Shown: positions 1 to 6,545 of the stretch, in pieces
How positions within the stretch are numbered: the first letter of the stretch is position 1
Layout of the letters: every line of letters starts with the position of its first letter
NCBI GenBank assembly: GCA_046732795.1
Contig: JBKPNV010000062.1
Span: forward strand, 1 to 12,030
Origin: Gp6-AA40 sp046732795
GTDB taxonomy: Bacteria; Acidobacteriota; Vicinamibacteria; Vicinamibacterales; UBA2999
Direction: 5' to 3'
Length of the DNA: 12,030 nt
Translations under genes and position numbers: made by a program
Notes under the pieces: model-generated
The model's input: only the letters and a program-made list of their open reading frames with translations
What the model was told of the DNA's origin: nothing
Database searches by the model: none

Positions 1-253
1 TGATCACCGTGTCGATTACGCGGAACGTGTCGAAGGCGTATTGATCCTGCCGCAGGACGCCAAGCTTCGGTGGACGAGTGACCGAGCCGCGCTGCGGCGG
101 CTGATCGCCGGTCAGCAGCTTCATGAACGTGGACTTACCCGCGCCGTTGGGCCCGGTGAGCCCGTAACGCCGGCCCGGGGAAAAGGTCGTGGTCACGTCC
201 TCGAAGAGCACCTTCGAGCCGAACCGCATGGACACACCGCTGACCGAAATCAT
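1..253 (-). CDS. ABC-F family ATPase, YbiT-like (N-terminal part)
   Basis: This is the first 84 codons of a gene running off the left edge, read leftward from an ATG at 253. ABC-F proteins are soluble twin-ATPase-domain factors that act at the ribosome, not transporters. The visible part is the start of the first nucleotide-binding domain: a FGSKVLFEDV strand region (residues 11-20), a Walker A GPNGAGKS (34-41), and LRQDQYAF (68-75) where the Q-loop begins, followed by VIDTVI. The order FGSK-LFE, RYGL, STFMK, LRQDQ-AF, DTVI matches what I know of E. coli YbiT better than EttA or Uup. No transmembrane segment is seen. An AAAGG-like ribosome site lies about 9 bases before the ATG. The Walker B, signature and linker lie outside the window, so subfamily assignment rests on the N-terminus alone. 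Confidence 0.9.
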   Translation of the reverse strand, partial: MISVSGVSMRFGSKVLFEDVTTTFSPGRRYGLTGPNGAGKSTFMKLLTGDQPPQRGSVTRPPKLGVLRQDQYAFDTFRVIDTVI

Positions 254-621
254 GAGAACAGGCCTTTGCTGAGGAATTTAGAGAAGTGACGAACCACTTA
301 TTGTAACAGGAGAGTTATCGGCTCACCCAGACTCATGTCGCGCCGTTCTCGCTGACTTGCTGCTACGCCGAGCAACAAGGACAGGTCGGCCGGTGGTCGG
401 TCATGAAATCCACGCTGGCGCGCGCAATTGCGACAGGATCAGCATCGCATCCGGACGCCATTGCCGAGCAGCAACTGTGCGGCCTTTTGACCGATATGGT
501 CGAGGCGAGCGCGCCAACAACAATCAGAGCCCGGCCGTCTGGACGCGGGACGAACCGCAGTGGCGCTTCATCCCTGTACCCGATCGCCTGAAGCGCGACA
601 TGGAATGGAGGCTCAGTCGGG
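254..621. other. Intergenic stretch, no convincing gene
   Basis: This 368-base stretch lies between the divergent ABC-F start and the 3' end of the secreted protein gene. The first 60 bases contain the candidate ABC-F promoter. A plus-strand frame is open from 357 through the downstream gene, and a 62-codon frame starts at 403, but neither has a good ribosome site. The first has a piece around 500-620 (PQWRFIPVPDRLKRDMEW) with more ordinary amino-acid composition than a typical antisense shadow, which could be a decayed coding remnant. I cannot name it. No repeat, tRNA or strong terminator was seen. Confidence 0.5.
300..308 (-). promoter_or_regulatory. Candidate extended -10 promoter for the ABC-F gene
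   Basis: Read on the minus strand this is TGTTACAAT, one mismatch from an extended -10 element (TGnTATAAT), about 47 bases before the ABC-F start codon. No good -35 hexamer sits at the usual distance, which an extended -10 can tolerate. It is a single short match and could be chance. Confidence 0.3.
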
Positions 622-1683
622 TCACTTGCGGGGGTTGCGATTCGTCGCGCAGCAGACGGGGGTGTAGACGGCCTCGCCTTCGGTTTGACCCAGGACCAGA
701 CGCGTCACGGCACCGCTCGCATCCAGAAAGAACTGTGCGATGGCACCCGTGGACTCGAACATCGTGGCCGATAGAGGAATCAGCGGAAGCGCGTTGAGAT
801 AGAGCCGGCCGTTGACGAGCGTCACCGTGTGATTCATCCCCATGAACCCGGCCACGGTCCGCGACCCGGCGCTGAACGCATACTGGCCCTCGTACCGACC
901 AAGGGTGGCTGCGTCGACTGACACTCCGGCGCGCTCGACCCCCACCAGGCGAGACCGGTTGTTCTCGTTACAGACGTTCTCGAGCATGTCCGTATCCGCC
1001 CGGTAGCTCACCGGGAGTGACAGCGACAACGGTCTCGTCAAGGTCTCGGGATCCTCGAACGTGATCTGATACTCCACGTGTCCGAAGTCAACGCGACGGA
1101 ATCGTTCGGTCACGCGCAGCTTTTCCGAATGAGGATGCCCCGCTCTGTCGAGCCACGTCCGATCGTTGAAGCCAGCGGATTCGACCACCAGGGTGTCGCC
1201 CTCCCAGCGACCAACGGAATAGCCCAGCCATGTCGGATTCGGATCCGCGGGTAGCGTGCGTCCGTCCATGTAGATCTGCCGGTAGCGCCCGGTGCCATTC
1301 TCGTACAGCAACGCGACAACCGCGGGCGACTGCATGATCCGGTAGGTCGTGCTCAGCATGTCCGAAGGACCGCCTGGCAGGCAGTTGGTCACCGGATCGT
1401 CGCGACGGAAGTCCGCGACACGCCGCTGGAAGACGGCTTCAGCGGCCGGGTGAAAGATGGCTTCGTCATGCAGATTCTGTATGAGGTCGAAGCGGTACGG
1501 GTTGGGAGCTGGCTGCCACAGGCCTGACAAGTCCGGCTTTCCATCGGGCGTCCTGGGCGCGGGGGCAGCCAGGTTCGGCTTGCCGTCGGCAGTCCGGGGA
1601 ATCCCCGGCGTTCGCCAATCGAGCCACTGTGCGCCCAACGAAACCGGTAGCAGGAAAAACGCCGCGAGTGCGATTCGTGACAT
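622..1683 (-). CDS. Secreted protein with DGKPDLSG motif, function unknown
   Basis: A 353-residue exported protein. I chose the ATG at 1683 because an AGGAG (1692-1696, minus strand) sits 8 bases upstream of it; a GTG three codons earlier would overlap that site. Residues 1-18 form a clear Sec signal peptide (MSRIALAAFFLLPVSLGA, then Q19). The mature N-terminus carries the motif twice: RTADGKPNL (30-38) and RTPDGKPDLSGLW (44-56). From memory this DGKPDLSG(L/I)W signature is common in secreted acidobacterial proteins of unknown function. The remainder looks beta-rich, with few cysteines (TNCLPGG, ENVCNENN, and a CC near the C-terminus). There are no catalytic or haem motifs I recognise. It is monocistronic here; the nearest upstream sequence is a decayed reading frame. 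The product is probably periplasmic; no reaction can be assigned. Confidence 0.85.
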   Translation of the reverse strand: MSRIALAAFFLLPVSLGAQWLDWRTPGIPRTADGKPNLAAPAPRTPDGKPDLSGLWQPAPNPYRFDLIQNLHDEAIFHPAAEAVFQRRVADFRRDDPVTNCLPGGPSDMLSTTYRIMQSPAVVALLYENGTGRYRQIYMDGRTLPADPNPTWLGYSVGRWEGDTLVVESAGFNDRTWLDRAGHPHSEKLRVTERFRRVDFGHVEYQITFEDPETLTRPLSLSLPVSYRADTDMLENVCNENNRSRLVGVERAGVSVDAATLGRYEGQYAFSAGSRTVAGFMGMNHTVTLVNGRLYLNALPLIPLSATMFESTGAIAQFFLDASGAVTRLVLGQTEGEAVYTPVCCATNRNPRK

Positions 1684-1720
1684 GGAGCTCACTCCTGGCC
1701 GCCAACCGTCGCAGTCTACT

Positions 1721-2158
1721 TCAGGAGCAGAAGAACGATTGATTCGAGTTCCTGGAATGCTGCCCCATCGACAGCAGCATCCGCCACTGGTTCATCAGCC
1801 GCGCAACCGTCGGATTGTTGCAATCGAGCCCTTCCCCACCTGGCAGCATCGCGCTGCTGATGTTGATATTCGAGCTCGTCGACGAAATCTGCGCTCAGGC
1901 CGAGAGATTCTCGACGTAACGCAAGTGACCAATGGGCGGTTGGGTTGAAGTAGGATCCTGCGCGACCGGAACGCTTTGGCGATCGTCGCGACGGCGCAGC
2001 AAACGGCCCCGCAACCCGACCGTGCCGCGCTCGAGCGGCAGGCCGCGATCAACAAGCGGCCCGATACGCAGCGGCCAGCTCTTCTCCCCTGCGGTCACCG
2101 TCAGCTTCCACGTAAGTCCTGAGGAAAACGCTGAAATGCCGAAAGCCGCACCCGTCAA
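1721..2158 (-). pseudogene. Possible decayed reading frame, unidentified
   Basis: One minus-strand frame reads from 2158 to a TGA at 1895-1897 and continues in the same frame for 57 further codons to a second TGA at 1721-1723. The piece before the first stop ends with PPIGHLRYVENLSA. The piece after it includes NINISSAMLPGGEGLDCNNP and ARLMNQWRML, with Asn, Gln and Met content unlike the Arg/Pro/Ser-rich shadows nearby. This fits a gene fragment with an internal nonsense mutation, but I do not recognise the family and the upstream half is weak. It ends 38 bases from the start codon of the secreted protein gene. Confidence 0.25.
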
Positions 2159-2261
2159 AAAACACGCAAGATGTTCCGACCCCGATCATGCACCCCACCT
2201 TGCGCCGTAGACTCGCTGCGTATGAACTGGTCAAATTGCCACGACCGCGACCGGTGAGGCC

Positions 2262-2266
2262 AGGAG
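2262..2266 (+). promoter_or_regulatory. Ribosome binding site supporting the 2274 start
   Basis: AGGAG lies 7 bases before the ATG at 2274, an ideal spacing. The alternative in-frame ATG at 2400, which would expose a Sec signal peptide, has no such site, so this element favours translation from 2274. Confidence 0.6.
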
Positions 2267-2273
2267 CGAACGC

Positions 2274-3932
2274 ATGAATCGTCGCACCTTTACCAAGACG
2301 ACAGGCCGCAGCCTCGGCGGCCGGACTACTCCGGCCCTCCTGGTCGGAAGCCGCATTGCCGCAAGCGAAGATCACGCTCACAAGCGTCCTCGCACGACCA
2401 TGAGGCTTGTTCTATTGGCCTGCACGTCACTGGCCCTCGCCAACGTTGCGGCGCAGTCGGGCTCGCCACCGTCATGGTGGGCGCCCGGACAAGGTACGCC
2501 GATGGCGGACCTTTCGACGTACGACAACGAGCGCGGCCAGCTTGGTGTTCTGAATGCGTCCGGGCCATTGGACACGAAGGGGCATCCCTTTTTCGAGCCC
2601 ATCGGCAGCAACGGGCGGGCGTGCGTCACCTGCCACCAGCCGGCGGACGCGATGTCGCTGTCAGTGCGCACCATTCGCGAACGATGGGCCGCCACTGGCG
2701 GGAGGGACCCGCTCTTTGCGGCCGTGGACGGAATGAATTGTCCCACTCTGCCGCCGGACGATCCGCGTTCGCACTCACTCTTGCTCGAGCGCGGCCTGAT
2801 CCGGGTCTCCCTTCCGTGGCCGCCCAGGCGTCCTGACGGGACGCGTATCGATCCCGAGTTCACGATCGAAGTCGTACGCGATCCCAGCGGCTGCAACACG
2901 GACCGGGTGTACGGGCTGAACAGCGCGAACCCCTCGATCTCAGTCTTTCGCCGTCCCCGCCCGGTGGCCAACACGAAATACACGACGCACCAGAACTTCG
3001 GGGTCAGTCCGTTCATTGGCAAGAACGGTATGCCCGCAGCCACCGACCCTCTGACCGGCAAGCCGACGAGCATGAATCTGATGTCGGATGCGCGCGCGCC
3101 GACACTGACCGTGCAGGCCGAAGATGCCGCGATCACCCATCTGCAGCTCGCGGGATCGCTCAGCGCCGCACAACTGGCCCGCATCGTCGAATTCGAGCGC
3201 CAGGTCTACGTGGCGCAAGTGGCCAGCGCCGGTGCCGGCAGCCTGATCGAGCCCGACGGTCCGCCCGCGTTCGGACCGCGTAATCTTGCAGCCGCAGATG
3301 CCGGCGTGCTCGGCAACAACACGACTCGTTATGTCTTCCCGCTCGCCGGCAAGTGGGCGCACTTGCCGCGTACGACCGACGAGGCCGAGAACGCGCGACG
3401 CGCGGCGCGCGAGTCCGTCGCGCGCGGTCACGACGTCTTCATGTTCCGCACGTTCTGGATCAAAGACTCGATGCATCTGAACTCGGTGGGGCTGGGGAAT
3501 CCCACCAAGCGAACGTGCGCCACATGCCATGGGATGCACATGACGGGCATGGACACGGCGAACGGCTGGATGGACATCGGGACGACCAACCTGCCGTGGG
3601 CATCGGAAGTCCCGCTGAACCCGTGGAATGAAGCGAAGCCGCAGATGCCGCTGTTCCGCGTCACGTGCAAACCAGGCGTCAAGGAGCATCCCTTCCTCGG
3701 CCGTGTCATCTATACGCAGGACCCCGGGCGCGCGCTCATCTCCGGACAATGTAACGACGTCGGCACGATCGTCATGCAGCAGTTCCGCGGGCTGGCGGCA
3801 CGCGCCCCGTACTTCTCGAACGGATCGGCCGCGACGCTCCGCGAGCTCGTGGACTTCTACGACCGGCGCTACAACATCGGCTACACCGAGCAGGACAAAC
3901 AAGATCTCGTCAACTTTCTGGGAGCGCTCTGA
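2274..3932 (+). CDS. Dihaem cytochrome c peroxidase/MauG-like protein
   Basis: A 552-residue dihaem c-type cytochrome. Haem motifs are CVTCH (117-121) and CATCH (415-419). The C-terminus carries PYFSNGSA (512-519), then LRELVDFYDRRYNIG and a closing LVNFLGAL, the characteristic end of the bacterial cytochrome c peroxidase/MauG family. Family members act in the periplasm on peroxide or on substrate proteins. The two haem motifs are about 298 residues apart, roughly twice the spacing I recall for classical members, implying a large insertion. Start choice is ambiguous. The ATG at 2274 has a good ribosome site but yields NRRTFTKTTG, a twin-arginine-like start with no clean hydrophobic core. The ATG at 2400 (residue 43) gives a textbook Sec signal (MRLVLLACTSLALANVAA) but no ribosome site. 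The stop overlaps the next gene by one base, indicating translational coupling. Confidence 0.85.
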   Translation: MNRRTFTKTTGRSLGGRTTPALLVGSRIAASEDHAHKRPRTTMRLVLLACTSLALANVAAQSGSPPSWWAPGQGTPMADLSTYDNERGQLGVLNASGPLDTKGHPFFEPIGSNGRACVTCHQPADAMSLSVRTIRERWAATGGRDPLFAAVDGMNCPTLPPDDPRSHSLLLERGLIRVSLPWPPRRPDGTRIDPEFTIEVVRDPSGCNTDRVYGLNSANPSISVFRRPRPVANTKYTTHQNFGVSPFIGKNGMPAATDPLTGKPTSMNLMSDARAPTLTVQAEDAAITHLQLAGSLSAAQLARIVEFERQVYVAQVASAGAGSLIEPDGPPAFGPRNLAAADAGVLGNNTTRYVFPLAGKWAHLPRTTDEAENARRAARESVARGHDVFMFRTFWIKDSMHLNSVGLGNPTKRTCATCHGMHMTGMDTANGWMDIGTTNLPWASEVPLNPWNEAKPQMPLFRVTCKPGVKEHPFLGRVIYTQDPGRALISGQCNDVGTIVMQQFRGLAARAPYFSNGSAATLRELVDFYDRRYNIGYTEQDKQDLVNFLGAL

Positions 3933-4741
3933 TGAACGCGCATCGTCTGGCTGGGGTGGCGGCGTTGGTATCGGCAGGCTGGCTCGCCTCGGGAGCCGTT
4001 GCACCTATTGGCGCCGACGAGCCGACGCGTAGGAACTTCGTGAGCTGTCCGATCGTTCGCGACACTGCATCGGTCCCGTGCTGGCTCGCCGAATACGAAG
4101 GGGAGACGTATTTCCTGACGCTGCAAACCGACGTCAGTGCACCCGTCACGCCGCCGTGGCTCGGTCATCGTGTGCTCGTCGAGGGAACCGCTTCGTCGGA
4201 ACCGCGCATTTGTGGCGGCATCGTCCTGAAGCCGGTGCATCTGTCCGTACTCTCAGAGCGCGATGCCTCGTGCAATACGATTCTGCCCGCGGAGGAGCGC
4301 TACAACCTCACGTTCGAGCCACCACGTCCTCCGGGACCGAGCAAGGGACGTCTTGCGTTCGACAACGTGCCGCCTGCTGCGCCGCAAGCCGCTGTCAGCC
4401 CATCGTCCAAAGAATTCGTCATTCAGTACGATTTCGATCGTCTGGTGGGTTTCAGCCATGCCGGGCCGCTCTCTCAGATTCTGACCTTTGCGCAAACCGT
4501 AAGCGCGCGAGAGATCGAGATCGTCGGCTACCGCGGCGCGGTACTCCTCTCCAACGGTCAGACGATGGTTGAAGAGGCGACCATCGGGAAGCAGCGGGCA
4601 GAGCAGGTATCGATGCTGCTGCAGGGGGCGAATCTCAAAGGGCCGGAGTACAAGGTGCGATGGCAGGACGAGCCCGCAAAAGCCACCGGCGTTGACGATT
4701 TCCTCTCTCGGCGCGTCGTCGTCACCGTGCGCTCGCATTAG
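3932..4741 (+). CDS. Exported OmpA-like domain protein, coupled to dihaem protein
   Basis: A 269-residue protein whose ATG shares one base with the preceding stop (TGATG), so the two are probably co-translated. Residues 1-24 are a signal peptide (MNAHRLAGVAALVSAGWLAS followed by GAVA). The N-terminal part (about 35-120) has four cysteines (39, 50, 94, 114), suggesting two disulfides, and a small beta-rich fold I do not recognise. A proline-rich linker (130-158) leads to an OmpA-like region (about 162-267): FVIQYDFDR, EIEIVGY, IGKQRAEQVSMLL (218-230) and SRRVVVTV (259-266) match the order of OmpA-family peptidoglycan-binding elements. The Asp that normally contacts diaminopimelate (the TD of the TDxxG motif) is not evident; the Arg of the RA pair (222) is present. 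A plausible role is a periplasmic partner or anchor for the dihaem protein. Confidence 0.75.
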   Translation: MNAHRLAGVAALVSAGWLASGAVAPIGADEPTRRNFVSCPIVRDTASVPCWLAEYEGETYFLTLQTDVSAPVTPPWLGHRVLVEGTASSEPRICGGIVLKPVHLSVLSERDASCNTILPAEERYNLTFEPPRPPGPSKGRLAFDNVPPAAPQAAVSPSSKEFVIQYDFDRLVGFSHAGPLSQILTFAQTVSAREIEIVGYRGAVLLSNGQTMVEEATIGKQRAEQVSMLLQGANLKGPEYKVRWQDEPAKATGVDDFLSRRVVVTVRSH

Positions 4742-5001
4742 TCGCGCAGACGAAATTCGCGCTCTCTTCCAGACTCCCGGACCGGTGAACCGCGCGCACG
4801 AGGGATAGGCGCAAAGCGGACGCGTGCGTCCCGCGCAGGACGGCGTACCTGGAGAGCCGATGTCTCGATCCGTGACGGCGCGGCGCCCTTCTCGACCCAA
4901 TCGACGATCGCACCCAATCCATCGAAGCTGTCGGTGGCTGGTCCGCCGGCGCAGTGGTTCATGCCTGGCACGAGGAACAACCGTGCCCACGTGCTCGTCA
5001 C
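4722..5001 (-). pseudogene. C-terminal remnant of tannase/feruloyl esterase
   Basis: Three minus-strand frames read consecutively as the end of a tannase/feruloyl esterase family protein. Frame one (5001 to about 4852) has WARLFLVPGMNHC, GGPATDSFDG and VDWVEKGAAPSRI. Frame two (about 4855 to 4775) has GRTRPLCAYPSCARFTGPG. Frame three (about 4781 to 4722) has SGSLEESANFVCA and a TAG or TGA-type stop at 4722-4724. VPGMNHC holds the catalytic His-Cys half of the family's CS-D-HC motif; RTRPLC-YP and ANFVC are typical family endings. Two frameshifts are therefore needed, and the Ser- and Asp-bearing body is missing: an in-frame TGA lies at 5050-5052. The tail overlaps the last 20 bases of the OmpA-like gene on the other strand. 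Intact homologues are secreted ester hydrolases acting on plant phenolic esters; this copy cannot be functional as seen. Confidence 0.75.
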
Positions 5002-5041
5002 CTCAGCGAGTACGTAGAGGAGCGGCGTCTTCGCGCCATCG

Positions 5042-5229
5042 ATGATGATTCAGCTGGTGGCGGGACTCCCGAAAGGGTTCGCGATGAGTCGTGAGGACGC
5101 TCGTTTGTGACCGAATTCATCGACAGTCTATTCCCCGCCAGTCCCGAGGGTGTCGACGTCGATGCGTTCGTATGCAACGCCGATGTCAACGACTACAATC
5201 TGGAGGGCAACTCATGCTCGGCCAAATGA
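5042..5229 (+). pseudogene. Broken coding remnant, family unknown
   Basis: A plus-strand frame from ATG 5042 encodes MMIQLVAGLPKGF then AMSREDARL and stops at 5108-5110. A GTG at 5107-5109, in the -1 frame, continues with VTEFIDSLFPASPEGVDVDA then FVCNADVNDYNLEGNSCSAK to a TGA at 5227-5229. The two parts join smoothly as protein if one G is restored (TTG-GTG), which suggests a single-base deletion in an older gene. The GTGA junction could alternatively be a coupled start/stop of two very small genes, but there is no ribosome site. I do not recognise the family. Composition is protein-like, unlike the surrounding shadows. Confidence 0.4.
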
Positions 5230-5315
5230 AGATCGTCCGTGACGCGCTCGCCGGTTTCTTTACCGAGCGGAGCGACTGCCGCACGGAGCCGGCATTAGCA
5301 TCTTGAGCAAACGTT

Positions 5316-6323
5316 ATGGCCAACGTCCATTTCGTAGGCAGCGTCGCGCTCGACACGCCTGAAGAAGTGTTTGCCGCGATCGGACAACACTGCGGCCGGT
5401 ACTTAAAGCGAGTCCCGGATGGCGAACCAGGCGGCAGACGGCTGTGGATCGGCTGGCAGCTCCCAGTACTGCGCGCGAACCCCTTACTTGCACCTGTGGG
5501 TGAGGGATTGGTCCCGCTGAAATTTGCCGAAGGTGCCGCACCCGAACAACTGCATTTCGGCGAGCTCGGGTACTACCGTGAAGCGCGCCCTTCGTACGAG
5601 GACTTTCTCAAGGCCCGTGAGGCAGGTCACCTTGCCCAGACAGTCCGCTTCCAGGTATCGCTCCCCACTCCTCTCGCTGTGGTAATGCCGTTCTGCCGTC
5701 AGCCTGACGCGCAACAGGTCTTTCCCGCGTATGAGCGCGCGATGCTGCGCGAGGTCGAGCGCATCTGCACGGCAATACCGCATCGAGACCTGGCAATTCA
5801 GTGGGATGTGTGCATCGAGATGCTCCAATGGGATGGTCGAATTCCGACGAGGCCGCCGTTCCCAGGCATGGAACACGTGTTCGCCGACAATTTCCGGCGT
5901 CTGGGTGCCGCGGTGCCTGCAGACGTCGAACTCGGATTCCATCTGTGTTATGGCGATCTCGACGGCAAACATTTCATCGACCCGGTCGATGCAACGAAGA
6001 TGGTGGAGCTGGCGAATCTCATCAAGCGCAGCGTGTCACGTTCGATTACGTGGCTGCACATGCCGGTGCCGATAGATCGGACCGACGATGCGTTCTACAT
6101 ACCGCTGAAGGACCTGCGACTCGATCCGGCGACCGAGCTGTATCTAGGCCTCGTGCATGCACAGGACGGCGTGGAAGGCACGAGAAGACGTATGGAGACC
6201 GCAACGAAATTCGCGCCGACCTTCGGCATCGCTTCAGAATGTGGCATCTCACGCGGGCGGGATCCCGACCTCGCGCTGGAATTCATCAAGACGTATGCAG
6301 CAGCCGCCGCAGCGGCGGTGTAG
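5316..6323 (+). CDS. UROD/MetE-like TIM-barrel protein
   Basis: A 335-residue cytoplasmic protein without signal peptide. The ATG at 5316 follows an in-frame TGA by three codons, so it is the first available start; the ribosome site is weak. RVPDGEPGGRRLWIGWQ (32-48) resembles the R-(I/V)-PDGE-(T/P)-G-x-R signature I recall from uncharacterised proteins of the uroporphyrinogen decarboxylase/cobalamin-independent methionine synthase superfamily. FHLCYGD (208-214) aligns with the HMCYS segment of MetE, whose His and Cys bind zinc, and ASECGIS (306-312) with the MetE PDCG segment carrying the second zinc Cys. His209, Cys211 and Cys309 could therefore form a metal site; the remaining Glu ligand is not obvious. 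Length suits a single barrel, without the N-terminal half of MetE. A methyl-transfer role is possible but unproven. The C-terminus ends in an alanine run. The gene stands alone. Confidence 0.75.
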   Translation: MANVHFVGSVALDTPEEVFAAIGQHCGRYLKRVPDGEPGGRRLWIGWQLPVLRANPLLAPVGEGLVPLKFAEGAAPEQLHFGELGYYREARPSYEDFLKAREAGHLAQTVRFQVSLPTPLAVVMPFCRQPDAQQVFPAYERAMLREVERICTAIPHRDLAIQWDVCIEMLQWDGRIPTRPPFPGMEHVFADNFRRLGAAVPADVELGFHLCYGDLDGKHFIDPVDATKMVELANLIKRSVSRSITWLHMPVPIDRTDDAFYIPLKDLRLDPATELYLGLVHAQDGVEGTRRRMETATKFAPTFGIASECGISRGRDPDLALEFIKTYAAAAAAAV

Positions 6324-6327
6324 CCCG

Positions 6328-6352
6328 CGGTGACCTCACGGAGTCGTCACCG
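6328..6352 (+). terminator. Stem-loop just after the UROD/MetE-like gene
   Basis: CGGTGAC (6328-6334) and GTCACCG (6346-6352) form a perfect 7-bp stem with an 11-base loop, starting five bases after the stop codon. No T-run follows, so it is at best a weak or factor-assisted terminator, or an mRNA 3' end stabiliser. A second, shorter inverted repeat (GCAGGT/ACCTGC, 6393-6414) follows in the same convergent gap. Confidence 0.3.
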
Positions 6353-6545
6353 GTTCGCAGTGGTGCAAACAGCTGTCGTGCTGATGGGGATAGCAGGTCG
6401 TGCCTCTTACCTGCCCGCACAATCTAGGCCCGGGTCGCGGTAAGGTGTTCGACGAGATCCGGTGGACGCCTCGTAGGCGGCGAGCCGGTGCGGCCGGAAG
6501 CGGCATGAACGTGCGACCGGATTGTATCGGCCCGCGTCGCAAGGT

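Larger units (their letters stand above)
1684..2273. other. Intergenic stretch with a possible decayed gene
   Basis: This 590-base gap lies between the divergent starts of the secreted protein (minus) and the dihaem protein (plus), so it should contain both promoters; I could not pick out convincing -35/-10 pairs. The only coding-like signal is on the minus strand and is listed separately (1721-2158). Plus-strand frames here (for example 1932-2210) are rich in Arg, Pro and Ser and look like shadows. Confidence 0.5.

Noticed and set aside
357..797. 146-codon plus-strand frame
   Set aside because: No ribosome site, and it runs 170 bases antisense into the secreted protein gene; only a short central piece looks protein-like.
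2940..4004. 354-codon open frame on the minus strand
   Set aside because: It lies antisense to the dihaem gene, which has haem motifs and a family C-terminus; the translation is Arg-rich and featureless, as expected of a high-GC shadow.
4253..4990. 245-codon minus-strand frame as one gene
   Set aside because: Only the part at about 4775-4855 is meaningful (the middle segment of the tannase relic); the rest is antisense to the OmpA-like gene.
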